Counted from the stretch's first letter, positions 9,085 to 21,374 are shown. The stretch: 64,000 nucleotides of DNA from Bryobacteraceae bacterium (GCA_025055455.1 JANWXD010000002.1:195808-259807); one strand, 5' to 3'. Notes: generated by a model not told the origin, from the letters alone. Translations and numbers: made by a program.

Positions 9085-10608
9085 TCACGCCGGCGTGGTC
9101 TGAAGCGTCTCGAGCCGCTGGCCCGTCTCCTGCTGGATTTGAGCGTGCAGGCTGTTTCCGTGAGCGTCCATGGTGACGATGGCCAGGAAATTCCTGACGC
9201 GCAGGCGCCACATCGCCTCCGGAATGCCGAACTCCATCAGATAGACGCCCAGCACCTCTTCGATGTTGCGCGCGTAAAACTGGGCCGCGCCGCCAATGGC
9301 GTTCAGATACACGGCGCCGCATTCCTTGAGCGCCTCTAATGTCTTTGCGCCCATGCCGCCCTTGCCGATGACGGCGCGCACACCGTAGTTTCGGATCACG
9401 TCGGCCTGATACGGTTCCTCGCGGATGCTGGTGGTGGGTCCGGCGGCCTTGACCACCCACCGGCCGTCTTGCTGGAGCATCACCGGCCCGCAATGGTAGA
9501 TCACCGCGCCGCGCAGGTCCACCGGCGGCGGGTTCTTGACCAGATAGGCGTGGACGTTATCGCGTCCCGTGAACACCTCGCCGTTGAGCAGGACCACGTC
9601 TCCCACGCGCAACGCCCTCACGGCCGCTTCGCTGAGCGGCGTCTCCAGGATCACTTCTTTTCCGGTGAGGGGAAACCCTTCGTCCTTCACCAAACGCTCC
9701 ACAGGCCGGTTTGGGTCGCGGTACAGCCAGCGCGTGATCGCTCCCGTGGAGGGATCCAGGCGCACGCCCAGCCTCCGGAAAGCCCAGCACTCGTAAGCGA
9801 CCGAGACAAAAAAGCTCGCCGGAAGGCGATTGGCTGCGGTGATCTTGCAGCCCAGCAGCGACGCGCGGCCTCCGAAGCCCATCGCACCGACGCCGATCTT
9901 GTTGGCTTCCTCGAGGATTTCCGCCTCCAACCGGGCCAGCACCGGATCGGGATTCACATCGTCCAGGGGCCGGAAGAGCTCGTATTTGGCGAGCGTGTAG
10001 CCGTGCGCCCGGTCGCTGCCGATGCAAACGCCTAGCACGCCGGGCGCGCAGCCGTGCCCTTGCGCCTGCCAGACGGCATGAAGAATGCACTTGCGAACCC
10101 CCTCGAGATTCCGGTCCGCCCGGCCCAAGTGGTCCAGCTCACAAGGAAGCGAGTACTGAATGTTCATGTTCTCGCAGCCGCCGCCCTTGAGGATCAGTCG
10201 GACTTCGATTTCATCTTCGTCCCACTGCTCGAAGTGAACAATCGGGGTCTCCGGGCCGAGATTGTCGCCGCTGTTTTTGCCCGTGATGGAATCCACGGAA
10301 TTGGGCCGCAGCTTGCCGCGCCGTGTGGCCTCTGCGACGGCTTCGCGGATCTGCTTCTTGATCTCGATCTGGTTGACTCCGGGGGGCGTGTGAACGACGA
10401 ATGTCGGCATGCCCGTGTCCTGACAAATGGGGGCCTCGTCCTGGTAGGCCATGTCGGTGTTGGCGGCCATGATGTGAAGGGCTTGGTAGGACTGTGTGCC
10501 TGGCGTTTCGCTTGCTAGCGCCTGCTTCATCGCCGCGCGCACGTCGGGCGGAAGGTTGGTGGAAGTTTGCGTAATGAGCTCCAACAAGCTCGTAAACAGG
10601 AATTGCAT
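9085..10608 (-). CDS. Class I (iron-sulfur) fumarate hydratase, single-chain
   Basis: A 507-residue enzyme that joins the alpha and beta parts of class I fumarases in one chain. It interconverts fumarate and malate using an oxygen-sensitive [4Fe-4S] cluster. Likely cluster cysteines are Cys62 (ICQDTG), Cys187 (HGCAPGVLG) and Cys254 (LLGCKITAANRLP). Further motifs are GGGCENMN, the beta-domain start near residue 305, and GKGGMGAKT near residue 418. AGGAGC lies a few bases before the ATG at 10608. Tartrate dehydratase is the close alternative, but the fused form favours fumarase. The HlyD-type gene upstream on the same strand is 15 bases away, so both may be co-transcribed, although functions look unrelated. 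Confidence 0.92.
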   Translation of the reverse strand: MQFLFTSLLELITQTSTNLPPDVRAAMKQALASETPGTQSYQALHIMAANTDMAYQDEAPICQDTGMPTFVVHTPPGVNQIEIKKQIREAVAEATRRGKLRPNSVDSITGKNSGDNLGPETPIVHFEQWDEDEIEVRLILKGGGCENMNIQYSLPCELDHLGRADRNLEGVRKCILHAVWQAQGHGCAPGVLGVCIGSDRAHGYTLAKYELFRPLDDVNPDPVLARLEAEILEEANKIGVGAMGFGGRASLLGCKITAANRLPASFFVSVAYECWAFRRLGVRLDPSTGAITRWLYRDPNRPVERLVKDEGFPLTGKEVILETPLSEAAVRALRVGDVVLLNGEVFTGRDNVHAYLVKNPPPVDLRGAVIYHCGPVMLQQDGRWVVKAAGPTTSIREEPYQADVIRNYGVRAVIGKGGMGAKTLEALKECGAVYLNAIGGAAQFYARNIEEVLGVYLMEFGIPEAMWRLRVRNFLAIVTMDAHGNSLHAQIQQETGQRLETLQTTPA

Positions 10609-10623
10609 ACGGCGCTCCTGGTG

Positions 10624-11619
10624 CTATCGTAGCCTGATGCGGACCTGGACCGTCAGGCCCGGCTTCACCGCAGGACTCGGGCTGACGAATTCCACGATGG
10701 CCTGTCCGTCCCGCACTTCGCGAACTGTGCCGCTGAGGGCCTCGCCGGCCATTTCGGCCACAATCACGGCGGCTTCCTGTCCCGGCCGGATGCGCTCCAG
10801 ATCCGGGGGCGGCAGGTCCAGGGCCACCTCGAGCTGCGACAGATTCACGGCGATCTGAAACAACTCGCCCATGTCCGGGCGTACCGTCTCGCCGGTCTGG
10901 CCGCGGCGAGCCACGACGATACCGGCTGCCGGGGCGCGCACTTCGCCCTGGGCCATCTGCGACGTCATTTCCTCGAGCTCTGCGGTTTTTTGGGTGACGA
11001 GTTTGCGCGCCTCGTCCAGGTTCTTCTGAAGCGCTGCGACTTGTTCTTCCGCGCTGCGGGCGATCTCGTCCAAGCCGGCGAAGGTGGCCTTGGCGGTTTC
11101 GAATTCGCGCTCCGCTTTCTCGTACGCCAGCCGCGGCGTGGCGCCCTCGCGAAACAGCAGCTGCTGCCGCAGGAAGACTTTCTCGGCCCGCTCCAGCTCG
11201 GCGCGGGCGCGGTTGGCGTCGCCGCGAGCTCGCGCTGCTTCCAGACGCGCGGCGATCAGGCGGCTTTGCAGGGTCTCGGCCTGCGAGCGGGCGCGGTCGA
11301 GCTCGTTTTGGAGCGCCTCGCGCGCGGCTTCCAGGGCCGTGCTTTGGATTTGGGCGAGCAGCTCGCCTTCGTAGACCTCCTCCCCGACGTCCGCGAAGAA
11401 GTTTTGGATCACGCCTTCGACGGGGATCGGCACGGGCACGACCTGCTGCGCCCGAATCGCACCGCTGGCTGTAAGCTCGGCAGGTTCGGGCTGAGCCGCC
11501 GAAACCGGGGGGCGAGGCGCCGGCGTCCGGCTGCGCCGCAACCAGATCCCGCCGGCGAGCACCATCAGACTGAGAGCGATGACGCCGCCGATCAGCCAAG
11601 ACTTGCGCACCGCTACCAT
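10624..11619 (-). CDS. HlyD/MFP-type membrane-fusion adaptor
   Basis: A 331-residue protein with one N-terminal membrane anchor (about 8-26, LIGGVIALSLMVLAGGIWL). A lipoyl-like half motif (VEGVIQNFFADVGEEVYEGELLAQI), a long alanine-, glutamate- and arginine-rich coiled-coil hairpin (about residues 95-215), a second lipoyl half (GEVRAPAAGIVVARRGQTGETV) and a beta-barrel end follow. Such adaptors link an inner-membrane pump to an outer-membrane channel, but neither partner is adjacent. The ATG at 11619 is taken as start; a GTG five codons upstream at 11634 is possible. The protein may work with a pump encoded elsewhere, or in surface attachment of exported products. Confidence 0.82.
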   Translation of the reverse strand: MVAVRKSWLIGGVIALSLMVLAGGIWLRRSRTPAPRPPVSAAQPEPAELTASGAIRAQQVVPVPIPVEGVIQNFFADVGEEVYEGELLAQIQSTALEAAREALQNELDRARSQAETLQSRLIAARLEAARARGDANRARAELERAEKVFLRQQLLFREGATPRLAYEKAEREFETAKATFAGLDEIARSAEEQVAALQKNLDEARKLVTQKTAELEEMTSQMAQGEVRAPAAGIVVARRGQTGETVRPDMGELFQIAVNLSQLEVALDLPPPDLERIRPGQEAAVIVAEMAGEALSGTVREVRDGQAIVEFVSPSPAVKPGLTVQVRIRLR

Positions 11620-11675
11620 CCTATCCGGCTTCACGCTTTGCGTCGGCCTTGCGGGTTGCGGTCGAATCGGTACAT

Positions 11676-12230
11676 ATGGCAGCGCAAGTCACGTTGAAGC
11701 GTCTGGTCGCGGTGGCCCTACGCGTCGGCAATCTGACTTTCGGCGGCGGCGACCCGACCATGGCGGCGTTCCACCGAGAAATCGTCACGCGACGGAACTG
11801 GCTTACGCCGGAGCAGTACGCGTTGGCGTTCGGACTGGCGCGCGTGACTCCGGGGACCAACCTGCTCGCTTTTTACGTGGCAGTCGGCTGGCGGTTGATG
11901 GGCTGGCGGGGCGCGCTGGCGACCGTCCTGGCGGCCACGACGCCCTCGGCAGCTTTCGCCGTGTTGTTGACGCATTCGGCGGCTGCTTGGGGCGCCAACC
12001 GCTGGGTGACTTCGGTGTTCGAAGCCCTGTCGGCCACGGCGGTCGGCATGACGGTGGCCACCGCGTGGCTGTTGCTGCGGCCGTATCTCCGAGGACGGCG
12101 TGCCTGGCGCCCCCTCGTCTTCTCCGGAGGCGCGGCCATCCTCGCTTTGGGGGAGTGGCTCTCGCCCGTTCAAATCGTTGGGCTGGCGGCCCTCGCTGGC
12201 CTGCTGTGGGGGGATACGGAGGGGCCGTGA
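11676..12230 (+). CDS. Chromate transporter-type protein, first half (CHR domain)
   Basis: A 184-residue membrane protein with the CHR family signatures FGGGDPTMAAFHREIV near the start and ARVTPGTNLLAFYVAVGW, plus five or six hydrophobic segments. It is about half the length of a full ChrA, and the next gene supplies the other half. Split CHR pairs are known to act together as the two domains of one carrier. The ATG at 11676 gives an N-terminus right before the conserved region. Its stop overlaps the GTG start of the next gene by GTGA, so the halves should be made together. Chromate is the named family substrate; the true substrate may be another oxyanion. Confidence 0.85.
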   Translation: MAAQVTLKRLVAVALRVGNLTFGGGDPTMAAFHREIVTRRNWLTPEQYALAFGLARVTPGTNLLAFYVAVGWRLMGWRGALATVLAATTPSAAFAVLLTHSAAAWGANRWVTSVFEALSATAVGMTVATAWLLLRPYLRGRRAWRPLVFSGGAAILALGEWLSPVQIVGLAALAGLLWGDTEGP

Positions 12231-12745
12231 GCACCGTGCTCCTTTACTTGATTCTTCTTAAAGCCGTGGCCACCTCGTTCAGCGGCTTGGCCTCGCTTCC
12301 CGTGTTGCGGGCGGACCTTGTGGAGCACTACCGGGTGTTGACCGACGCGGAGCTGAGCACGGCGGTGGCGATCGGCCGGGCGGGGCCGGGCCCGATCGGG
12401 TTGTACGTCGTCAGCGTCGGCTATTTTGCGGGAGGCGTACCGGGCGCTTGTGCGGGCCTGCTCGCGCTCGTCACGCCGGCATTCCTCATCATCCCGGCGA
12501 TCTCGTTTCTCCGGGGTGCTGCCGGCCGGCGGGAACTCCGCGGCGCAGTCCACGGCGTGATGTTCGCGGCGGCCGGTCTGCTGGCGTGTGCGTCGCTGCC
12601 GCTGGCTCGCAGCGCGATAACGGGACCGCTTTCGAGCAGCCTAGCGGCGGCAAGCTTTCTCGCTCTAGCGCTCACCCGCGCCGACACCGTGTGGGTGGTC
12701 GTCGGGGGAGCGGCGGTCGGGCTGCTCGCTGCTTGGGCCGGCTGA
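12227..12745 (+). CDS. Chromate transporter-type protein, second half (CHR domain)
   Basis: A 172-residue partner of the preceding CHR protein. The start is GTG at 12227, overlapping the previous stop; the same frame is open further upstream but runs through the first half-gene out of phase. Family marks are FSGLASLPVLRADLVEHY, then AIGRAGPGPIGLYVVSVGYFAGG, the second-domain version of the GPG motif, followed by three or four membrane segments. Together the two proteins match a full-length two-domain ChrA. No regulator of the ChrB type is near. Confidence 0.85.
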   Translation: MSTVLLYLILLKAVATSFSGLASLPVLRADLVEHYRVLTDAELSTAVAIGRAGPGPIGLYVVSVGYFAGGVPGACAGLLALVTPAFLIIPAISFLRGAAGRRELRGAVHGVMFAAAGLLACASLPLARSAITGPLSSSLAAASFLALALTRADTVWVVVGGAAVGLLAAWAG

Positions 12746-12801
12746 AGCGCCCGAGGGCGATCGGCTATACTTGCGGAGGCGGCGGTCGGAGGGCGCTGGC
12801 C

Positions 12802-13071
12802 ATGGCGGAGTTGCGAGTAGGGGACATCATCGATGACTACTGCGTCAGGTGCAAGGCGATCACCAACCATTCCATCGTCTCGCTCGTCAACCAAGAGCCG
12901 GCCAAAGTCCGCTGTCGCACCTGCTACAACGATCACGACTACCGCCACGCCAAGACACCCGCGCGGAAAGACAAGCAGAAAAAAGAGCTGTTCAAAGCCG
13001 TACTGGCTTCGATTGACCCGTCGGCCGTCCAGGCCCTGGAGGAGAAACGGCGTCGCAAGGAGCAGGGCTAG
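12802..13071 (+). CDS. Small zinc-ribbon protein of unknown function
   Basis: This 89-residue protein starts at ATG 12802, with a GGAGGGC ribosome site about 10 bases upstream. It contains a CVRC pair followed about 27 residues later by CRTC, which fits a four-cysteine zinc ribbon. The second half is very basic (KTPARKDKQKKE, EKRRRKEQG), so nucleic-acid or ribosome contact is plausible. I do not recognise a named family. A TATACT hexamer at 12766-12771 could be the -10 box of its own promoter. It converges on the APC permease gene with only 6 bases between stops. Confidence 0.75.
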   Translation: MAELRVGDIIDDYCVRCKAITNHSIVSLVNQEPAKVRCRTCYNDHDYRHAKTPARKDKQKKELFKAVLASIDPSAVQALEEKRRRKEQG

Positions 13072-13077
13072 GCGCGC

Positions 13078-15291
13078 TCAGCCCTTGCTCAACTCCCGGC
13101 GGATTTCCTCGATCACTTCTTGGCGCTTCTCGTTGGCCAGGTCGCGCTCCAGCCGGCGCAGCGCCACCCCCACGACGTCCCGATGATGCAGGCGCGCTCC
13201 GATGCCCGGCTCCTCGGTGAGCCGGAGCCACAGCTCGTGGAGCCGCTCGACGTCTTCCGGCCACAGCCGGGGAGGATGCGGCCCGAGGTTTACGAACATG
13301 GAGGGTCGGTCCGGGCTGATGATCTCGAGCGAAAAGGCGTGGCGCGGCTCGGGCAGGCGCTCCCAGGCGAGCCCGATGAGGCGGGCCAGTTCCTCGGAGG
13401 CCATCCGGGCCGAGACACCAGTGACCAGGCGGGAAGCCTGCAAATTGGCCGCGGTTTGCACCATGGCGTCGAAGGGATCGACGCCGGGGACGACCAGCAG
13501 CTCGACGGGCTTGCCCTGCTTTTCCGCCACCGAGACGACGCGTGTGAACAGCTCCTGCTCGTAGTCGGTGAACAGCTGGTGCTCGGCCAGGTCGTACTCG
13601 CCGGTGCCGGAAACCGGCCGCACGGTCATGACTACGATGTCGTGGCGGCGCACGTTGGTTTTCTCGAGCACCCGCGCCAAGTGATGCATGCGATTGTAGT
13701 CCCGGATCGCGACCAGCACGCATCCCGGGCGTGCCCGCACCGTTGCGGTGGACACCTGGGGCTGGAGTTCGAGGTTGAACTCCTCCAGCCCGGACTTTTT
13801 CTGCTGCCGCTTCCGGGCGTTCCAGCGCTCCGAGATCAGGAAGACGGCGAACAGCACCGTCGTCAGCGAGACGCCGAAAATCGTAGCGATGCGCTTGGAG
13901 AATAGATTGGTCACCGCGACGGCGAAGAGCGTCAGCGTCACCAGTCCGAGACCCAGGGGCCACTCGCGGCCCCCGAGACGCAGGTTCCACGGCGCCTTGT
14001 ACTCCTGGTCCGCGCGCTGGAACCGCAACGCCATGACGCCCAGCGCCTTGAAAGCGAAACTCCAAATGACGCCGAAGGCGTAGGCTTCGCCGAGCAAATA
14101 GACGTCGCCACGGCTGCCGAGAATCGTCAGGATCTGCAGCAGTGTGACGGCATTGATGATGTGGTGCGAAGTGCCAAAGCGCCGGTGTGGTTTACGGAAC
14201 CACTCCGTCAGCACTCCGTCTTCGGCCACGCGGTTCAACACGCCATTGGCGCCGATGATCGAGGTATTGACTGCGCCGGAAAGGATCAGCACCCCCACCA
14301 GCACCACGAAGACATGAAACATCAGGCGCAGCGGCAGCGGCCCGGCCAGTTCCATCGACAGCCCGCCCAGGAGGTTGTCGTAGTAGCGCGGCCGCACCGA
14401 ATCGGGGATGAGCATCACCGCGAACAAGCTGCTCAAGCCGGTGGCGATCAAGGCGTAGGTGCAAACGATGTTGGCCGTGATCTTGAGGTTTTTGAGTTTC
14501 GGGTGGGCGATCTCTCGATAGACCTGGGCCAGGGTTTCAAAGCCGCTCATGGCCAGCAAGGAGTGACCGAAGGCGATCAAGAATGCCACGAGCGCGATGC
14601 GGGGCCACGAGGTGCCGTGGAACCAGCCCAGAGATTCTTCGGTGAAGCGAAAGTTCGCGGGAGTGGGCGCCGGCGGCAGCTCGACGCCGCCTCGCACCAG
14701 GAGCGTGATGAGGCACCAGACCAGCAACACCACGACCATCACGGTCGTGATCTGCATGATCCGCAGCGCCTTGCTGCTGGATTCGCGGATGCCCCGGACG
14801 TTGGCCCACCAGAAGTACAGCGTCACGGCCACCCCGAACGCTGCGGCGAACGGGTGCGGCGCCACGCGGAAGCCGACGTGGGTCATCTGGCCGACTTCGT
14901 TGATCAGCCCCGCCAGGTATTGGCCCGCGCTGACGGAGCTGATGGGCCCGGTGAGCACGTAATCCACCACGAGGGCGGAAACGGACAGTTTGGCGAGAAA
15001 CGGGCCCATGCTGTCCCGCACCACCACGTACACCCCGCCGCGCACGAACATCGAGCAGCTCTCTAGATAGACCCAGCGCACGGCAAAGGCGAACAGCATC
15101 ACGAGCAAAACGAGCCAGGGTGCGGGCTTGCCGACCGCCTGTTCGGCGATACCGCCGACATAGAACATGGTCGAGGCCAGGTCGCTCAGCACGATGGCGG
15201 CGGCCCGCCAGAAGGAGATAAAGGTGAGCGCGACGGTGGTGGCGACGACGATTTTCGCAGCCGGGAGGCCCCGACTGCTTTCAGCGGCCAT
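13078..15291 (-). CDS. APC-superfamily permease with C-terminal USP-like domain
   Basis: A 737-residue protein. The first 470 residues or so hold about twelve hydrophobic segments typical of amino acid-polyamine-organocation carriers. GGVYVVVRDSMG and the helix-6 region LIAFGHSLLAMSGFETLAQVYREI are recognisable. The remaining 230 residues are soluble and contain a universal-stress-protein-like alpha/beta unit (about 530-650: VLVAIRDYNRMHHLARVL, then VTGVSARMASEELARLIGLAWE). Fusions of APC carriers to USP domains are known; the tail probably senses nucleotide or regulates transport. The substrate is unknown. It diverges from the cca gene with only a few bases between the two starts. Confidence 0.85.
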   Translation of the reverse strand: MAAESSRGLPAAKIVVATTVALTFISFWRAAAIVLSDLASTMFYVGGIAEQAVGKPAPWLVLLVMLFAFAVRWVYLESCSMFVRGGVYVVVRDSMGPFLAKLSVSALVVDYVLTGPISSVSAGQYLAGLINEVGQMTHVGFRVAPHPFAAAFGVAVTLYFWWANVRGIRESSSKALRIMQITTVMVVVLLVWCLITLLVRGGVELPPAPTPANFRFTEESLGWFHGTSWPRIALVAFLIAFGHSLLAMSGFETLAQVYREIAHPKLKNLKITANIVCTYALIATGLSSLFAVMLIPDSVRPRYYDNLLGGLSMELAGPLPLRLMFHVFVVLVGVLILSGAVNTSIIGANGVLNRVAEDGVLTEWFRKPHRRFGTSHHIINAVTLLQILTILGSRGDVYLLGEAYAFGVIWSFAFKALGVMALRFQRADQEYKAPWNLRLGGREWPLGLGLVTLTLFAVAVTNLFSKRIATIFGVSLTTVLFAVFLISERWNARKRQQKKSGLEEFNLELQPQVSTATVRARPGCVLVAIRDYNRMHHLARVLEKTNVRRHDIVVMTVRPVSGTGEYDLAEHQLFTDYEQELFTRVVSVAEKQGKPVELLVVPGVDPFDAMVQTAANLQASRLVTGVSARMASEELARLIGLAWERLPEPRHAFSLEIISPDRPSMFVNLGPHPPRLWPEDVERLHELWLRLTEEPGIGARLHHRDVVGVALRRLERDLANEKRQEVIEEIRRELSKG

Positions 15292-15298
15292 ACACGGA

Positions 15299-16681
15299 AT
15301 GCCTCATCATCCAACGGGTTATTCTACGATTGTGCTCGGCTGGGAAACCAGCGCTGGAGGCCTCGCTCGGCGGGTCGCCGCCGCGTTGCGCCAGAGGGGA
15401 TTCCAGGCGTATCTCGTCGGGGGTTGCGTCCGGGATCTGCTGCTCGGCCGCGAACCCAAGGACTACGACGTGGCCACCGACGCGCGTCCGGAGCAGGTGC
15501 TCAGTTTGTTTCCAGACGCCAAGCGGGTCGGCGCCCAGTTCGGCGTGGTGCTGGTGGCCGACGGCGATCGTCAGGTCGAGGTGGCGACGTTTCGCGCCGA
15601 CCACGCCTACCAGGACGGACGCCACCCGTCGTGGGTCGAGTTCCGCAGCGATCCCCGCGAGGATGCCCTGCGCCGGGATTTCACGATCAACGCTTTGATG
15701 CTGGATCCGGCCACGGGGGAAGTGCTGGATTTTGTCGAAGGCCGACGGGATCTGGACGCTCGTCTGATCCGCGCCATCGGGGACCCGGAGATCCGTTTCC
15801 GCGAGGATCATTTGCGGATGCTCCGGGCGGTACGGCTGGCAGCGGGCCTGGGCTTCGAGATCGAGGCCGAGACAATGTCCTCGATTCGACGTAACCGCGC
15901 CCAGATCCGCCGGGTGGCCGCCGAGCGCGTGCGCGACGAGTTGGTCCGGATTCTCACCGAAGGCGCGGCCCGGCGGGGTTTCGAGCTCTTGGATGAGACC
16001 GGTCTGCTTGTGGAAATCCTCCCGGAGGTGGCGGCGATGAAGGGGGTGGAGCAACCGCCGGAGTATCACCCCGAGGGGGACGTCTGGACCCACACGCTGC
16101 TCATGCTGGAAGCCCTCCGCGCGCCCACGGTGACCCTGGCCTTAGGGGTGCTGCTGCACGACGTCGGCAAGCCGAGCACGTTTCGCCGCGCAGAGCGCAT
16201 TCGCTTCGACAGCCACGCGGCGACCGGGGCGCGTATGGCGGTCGAGATCCTCACGCGGCTGCGGTTTTCCAATGAAGAGATCCGCCGGGTGGAAGCGCTC
16301 GTGGCGAATCACCTGCGGTTTCTGGACGTGGAGCGCATGCGCGAAAGCACGCTGCGGCGGTTCCTGCGAATGGAACACTTCGACGAGCACCTGGAGCTGC
16401 ACCGCCTGGATTGTCTGGCAAGCCACGGGCGGCTGGATCATTACCAGTTCGTCGTCTCGAAGCTGCGCCAGCTTTCGCAGGAACAACTCAAACCCCCGCG
16501 GCTGCTCACCGGCCACGACTTGATTCGTGCGGGATATCGGCCCGGACCGTTGTTCCGGCAGATGCTGGAGACCGTCGAGGATGCCCAGCTCGAGGGCTTG
16601 GTGACGACGCGCGAGGAGGCTCTCCAGCTCCTCCACCGCCGGTTCGGTCCGCCAGAGGGGACCGCTCAGGCCGGCTTGTAG
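15299..16681 (+). CDS. cca: CCA tRNA nucleotidyltransferase / poly(A) polymerase family with HD domain
   Basis: A class II nucleotidyltransferase of about 460 residues that adds or repairs the 3' CCA of tRNA, or adds poly(A). Seen motifs are LVGGCVRDLLLGREPKDYDVAT (metal Asp pair), RRDFTINALMLDP, the neck region IRFREDHLRMLRAVRLA, and an HD phosphohydrolase domain (LLHDVGKPSTF, then HAATGARMA). The ATG at 15299 is used; a GTG at 15332 is possible, and neither has a strong ribosome site. Since tRNA-Cys in this window encodes its own CCA, a repair role is at least part of its job. Its 3' end overlaps a small gene on the other strand. Confidence 0.92.
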   Translation: MPHHPTGYSTIVLGWETSAGGLARRVAAALRQRGFQAYLVGGCVRDLLLGREPKDYDVATDARPEQVLSLFPDAKRVGAQFGVVLVADGDRQVEVATFRADHAYQDGRHPSWVEFRSDPREDALRRDFTINALMLDPATGEVLDFVEGRRDLDARLIRAIGDPEIRFREDHLRMLRAVRLAAGLGFEIEAETMSSIRRNRAQIRRVAAERVRDELVRILTEGAARRGFELLDETGLLVEILPEVAAMKGVEQPPEYHPEGDVWTHTLLMLEALRAPTVTLALGVLLHDVGKPSTFRRAERIRFDSHAATGARMAVEILTRLRFSNEEIRRVEALVANHLRFLDVERMRESTLRRFLRMEHFDEHLELHRLDCLASHGRLDHYQFVVSKLRQLSQEQLKPPRLLTGHDLIRAGYRPGPLFRQMLETVEDAQLEGLVTTREEALQLLHRRFGPPEGTAQAGL

Positions 16682-16803
16682 GTGAAGATCATGTACAGCA
16701 CGAGGGCCACGATCGAGAGGATCGCGGCCGCCGCGACGAACTCGAGGAAGATAATTTTGCGTTCGTCGAAGTCGGGCTTGTGGCGCTTGCTCAAGTCGAG
16801 CAT
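16666..16803 (-). CDS. 45-residue single-span membrane protein (short gene)
   Basis: A short frame of 45 codons, ATG at 16803 and TGA ending at 16666. The sequence begins MLDLSKRHKPDFDERK, then has a long hydrophobic segment (about residues 17-41: IIFLEFVAAAAILSIVALVLYMIF) and ends TYKPA. GGGGAGGG lies about 7 bases before the ATG, a strong ribosome site. Charge layout (basic or acidic N-terminus, then the span) fits a one-pass inner-membrane peptide. It overlaps the last 16 bases of cca on the opposite strand. The function is unknown. The good start site and the clean hydrophobic span make it more than a chance frame. Confidence 0.6.
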   Translation of the reverse strand: MLDLSKRHKPDFDERKIIFLEFVAAAAILSIVALVLYMIFTYKPA

Positions 16804-17006
16804 CGTCGAGCCCTCCCCTTCCGCCTTCGGCCTTCACTCTAACGCTGCGGGGCGATGCTGTCAAGTCTTCCGACTCAGGCGGCGGCGTCGGGACCGACCC
16901 AGCCAACTGAACGCGCAGCGTTGCCGCAGGAGCTTACCGGAGCCCGCGGGCCCGGCGCGGCGCTCCACCGGATTTAGGGTTGCGCAACTTGCCCGCGAAA
17001 TTGCAA

Positions 17007-20237
<3,231 letters not shown>

Positions 20238-20243
20238 GCGACG

Positions 20244-21374
20244 TTACGAACGAAACTCCTCCATGAGCCGGACAAAGTCCTGGAACAGGTAGTGAGAATC
20301 ATGGGGGCCGGGCGCCGCCTCCGGGTGGTACTGCACGCAGAAGACCGGATGGAAGCGGTGCCGGAAGCCCTCGAGCGTGTGGTCGTTCAGGTTGATGTGG
20401 GTCAGTTCGACCTCGTTGAGGTTCAACGAATCCGGATCCACGGCAAAGCCATGATTGTGGGAGGTGATTTCCACGCGATTCGTGATGCGGTTCAGCACGG
20501 GGTGGTTGGCGCCGCGGTGGCCGAACTTGAGTTTGTACGTTCGGCCGCCTAAGGCCAGGCCGAGAATCTGGTGCCCGAGACAGATGCCGAAGATGGGCCT
20601 CTTGCCGATGAGTTTGCGCACCTGGGCCGCCTGGAATTGAAGCGGCTCGGGGTCTCCGGGACCGTTGGAGAGGAACACGCCGTCTGGATCGAGCGACAAA
20701 ACGTCCTCGGCGGTGGTGCACGCCGGGACCACCGTGACCCGACAGCCGACCAGCGCCAGCCGACGCAAGATGTTGCGCTTGATGCCGTAATCGATAGCCA
20801 CCACGTGGAAGCGCGGCGGCGCCGCTTCCGGGACAGGGTCGGAGGGAGAGCAGGGGCGCACGGGTTCGGTCCACTGGTAGGGTGTATGGGTCGACACGCG
20901 CGTCGCCAGCTCCAAGCCGGCCATGGGAGGGATCCGCCGGGCGGTCTCGACGAGCTCTTGCGGGGACGCCCCGTCGGTTGCCAATACGCCCCGCATCACC
21001 CCCCGGCTGCGGAGCCGCCGCACCAAGGCGCGGGTGTCGATCTCGGCGATGATCGGAATTCCGTGGGCGGCCAGAAACTCCTCGGCGTGTTGCCGCGAGC
21101 GCCAGTTGCTGGCAACGGAAGACAGCTCGCGCACGGCCAAGCCTTCGATGTGAGGGCGCGCGGACTCGCTGTCCTCAGGGTTGGTGCCGTAATTGCCAAT
21201 TTCCGGATAAGTGAGGACGACGATCTGTCCGGCGTAGGAGGGATCCGTGAAGATCTCCTGGTAGCCGGTGATGGCGGTGTTGAAAACGACCTCTCCGCAG
21301 CGGCGGGTGCGCGCCCCAAAGGCGCGGCCCTCAAAGACGCTGCCGTCTTCCAGGGCGAGCAGAGCCTGAGTCAA
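20244..21374 (-). CDS. carA: Carbamoyl-phosphate synthase small (glutaminase) subunit
   Basis: The glutaminase subunit hydrolyses glutamine and channels ammonia to CarB. A longer frame opens at 21461, but the TTG at 21374 is the better start: AAGGAG lies 8 bases upstream and the protein then begins at the usual family position (LTQALLALEDGSVFEGRAFGA), giving 376 residues. The N-terminal small-subunit domain has GEVVFNTAITGYQEIFTDPSY. The class I glutamine amidotransferase domain has the nucleophile in GICLGHQILGLALGG, then HNHGFAVD and VQYHPEAAPGPHDS with the catalytic His and Glu. TTG initiation may limit its level. Confidence 0.96.
   Translation of the reverse strand: MTQALLALEDGSVFEGRAFGARTRRCGEVVFNTAITGYQEIFTDPSYAGQIVVLTYPEIGNYGTNPEDSESARPHIEGLAVRELSSVASNWRSRQHAEEFLAAHGIPIIAEIDTRALVRRLRSRGVMRGVLATDGASPQELVETARRIPPMAGLELATRVSTHTPYQWTEPVRPCSPSDPVPEAAPPRFHVVAIDYGIKRNILRRLALVGCRVTVVPACTTAEDVLSLDPDGVFLSNGPGDPEPLQFQAAQVRKLIGKRPIFGICLGHQILGLALGGRTYKLKFGHRGANHPVLNRITNRVEITSHNHGFAVDPDSLNLNEVELTHINLNDHTLEGFRHRFHPVFCVQYHPEAAPGPHDSHYLFQDFVRLMEEFRS

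Noticed and set aside
16142-16906. A 254-codon minus-strand frame over the cca 3' end
   Set aside because: It is in a different frame from the small membrane gene and has no ribosome site or domain; it is the antisense shadow of cca.
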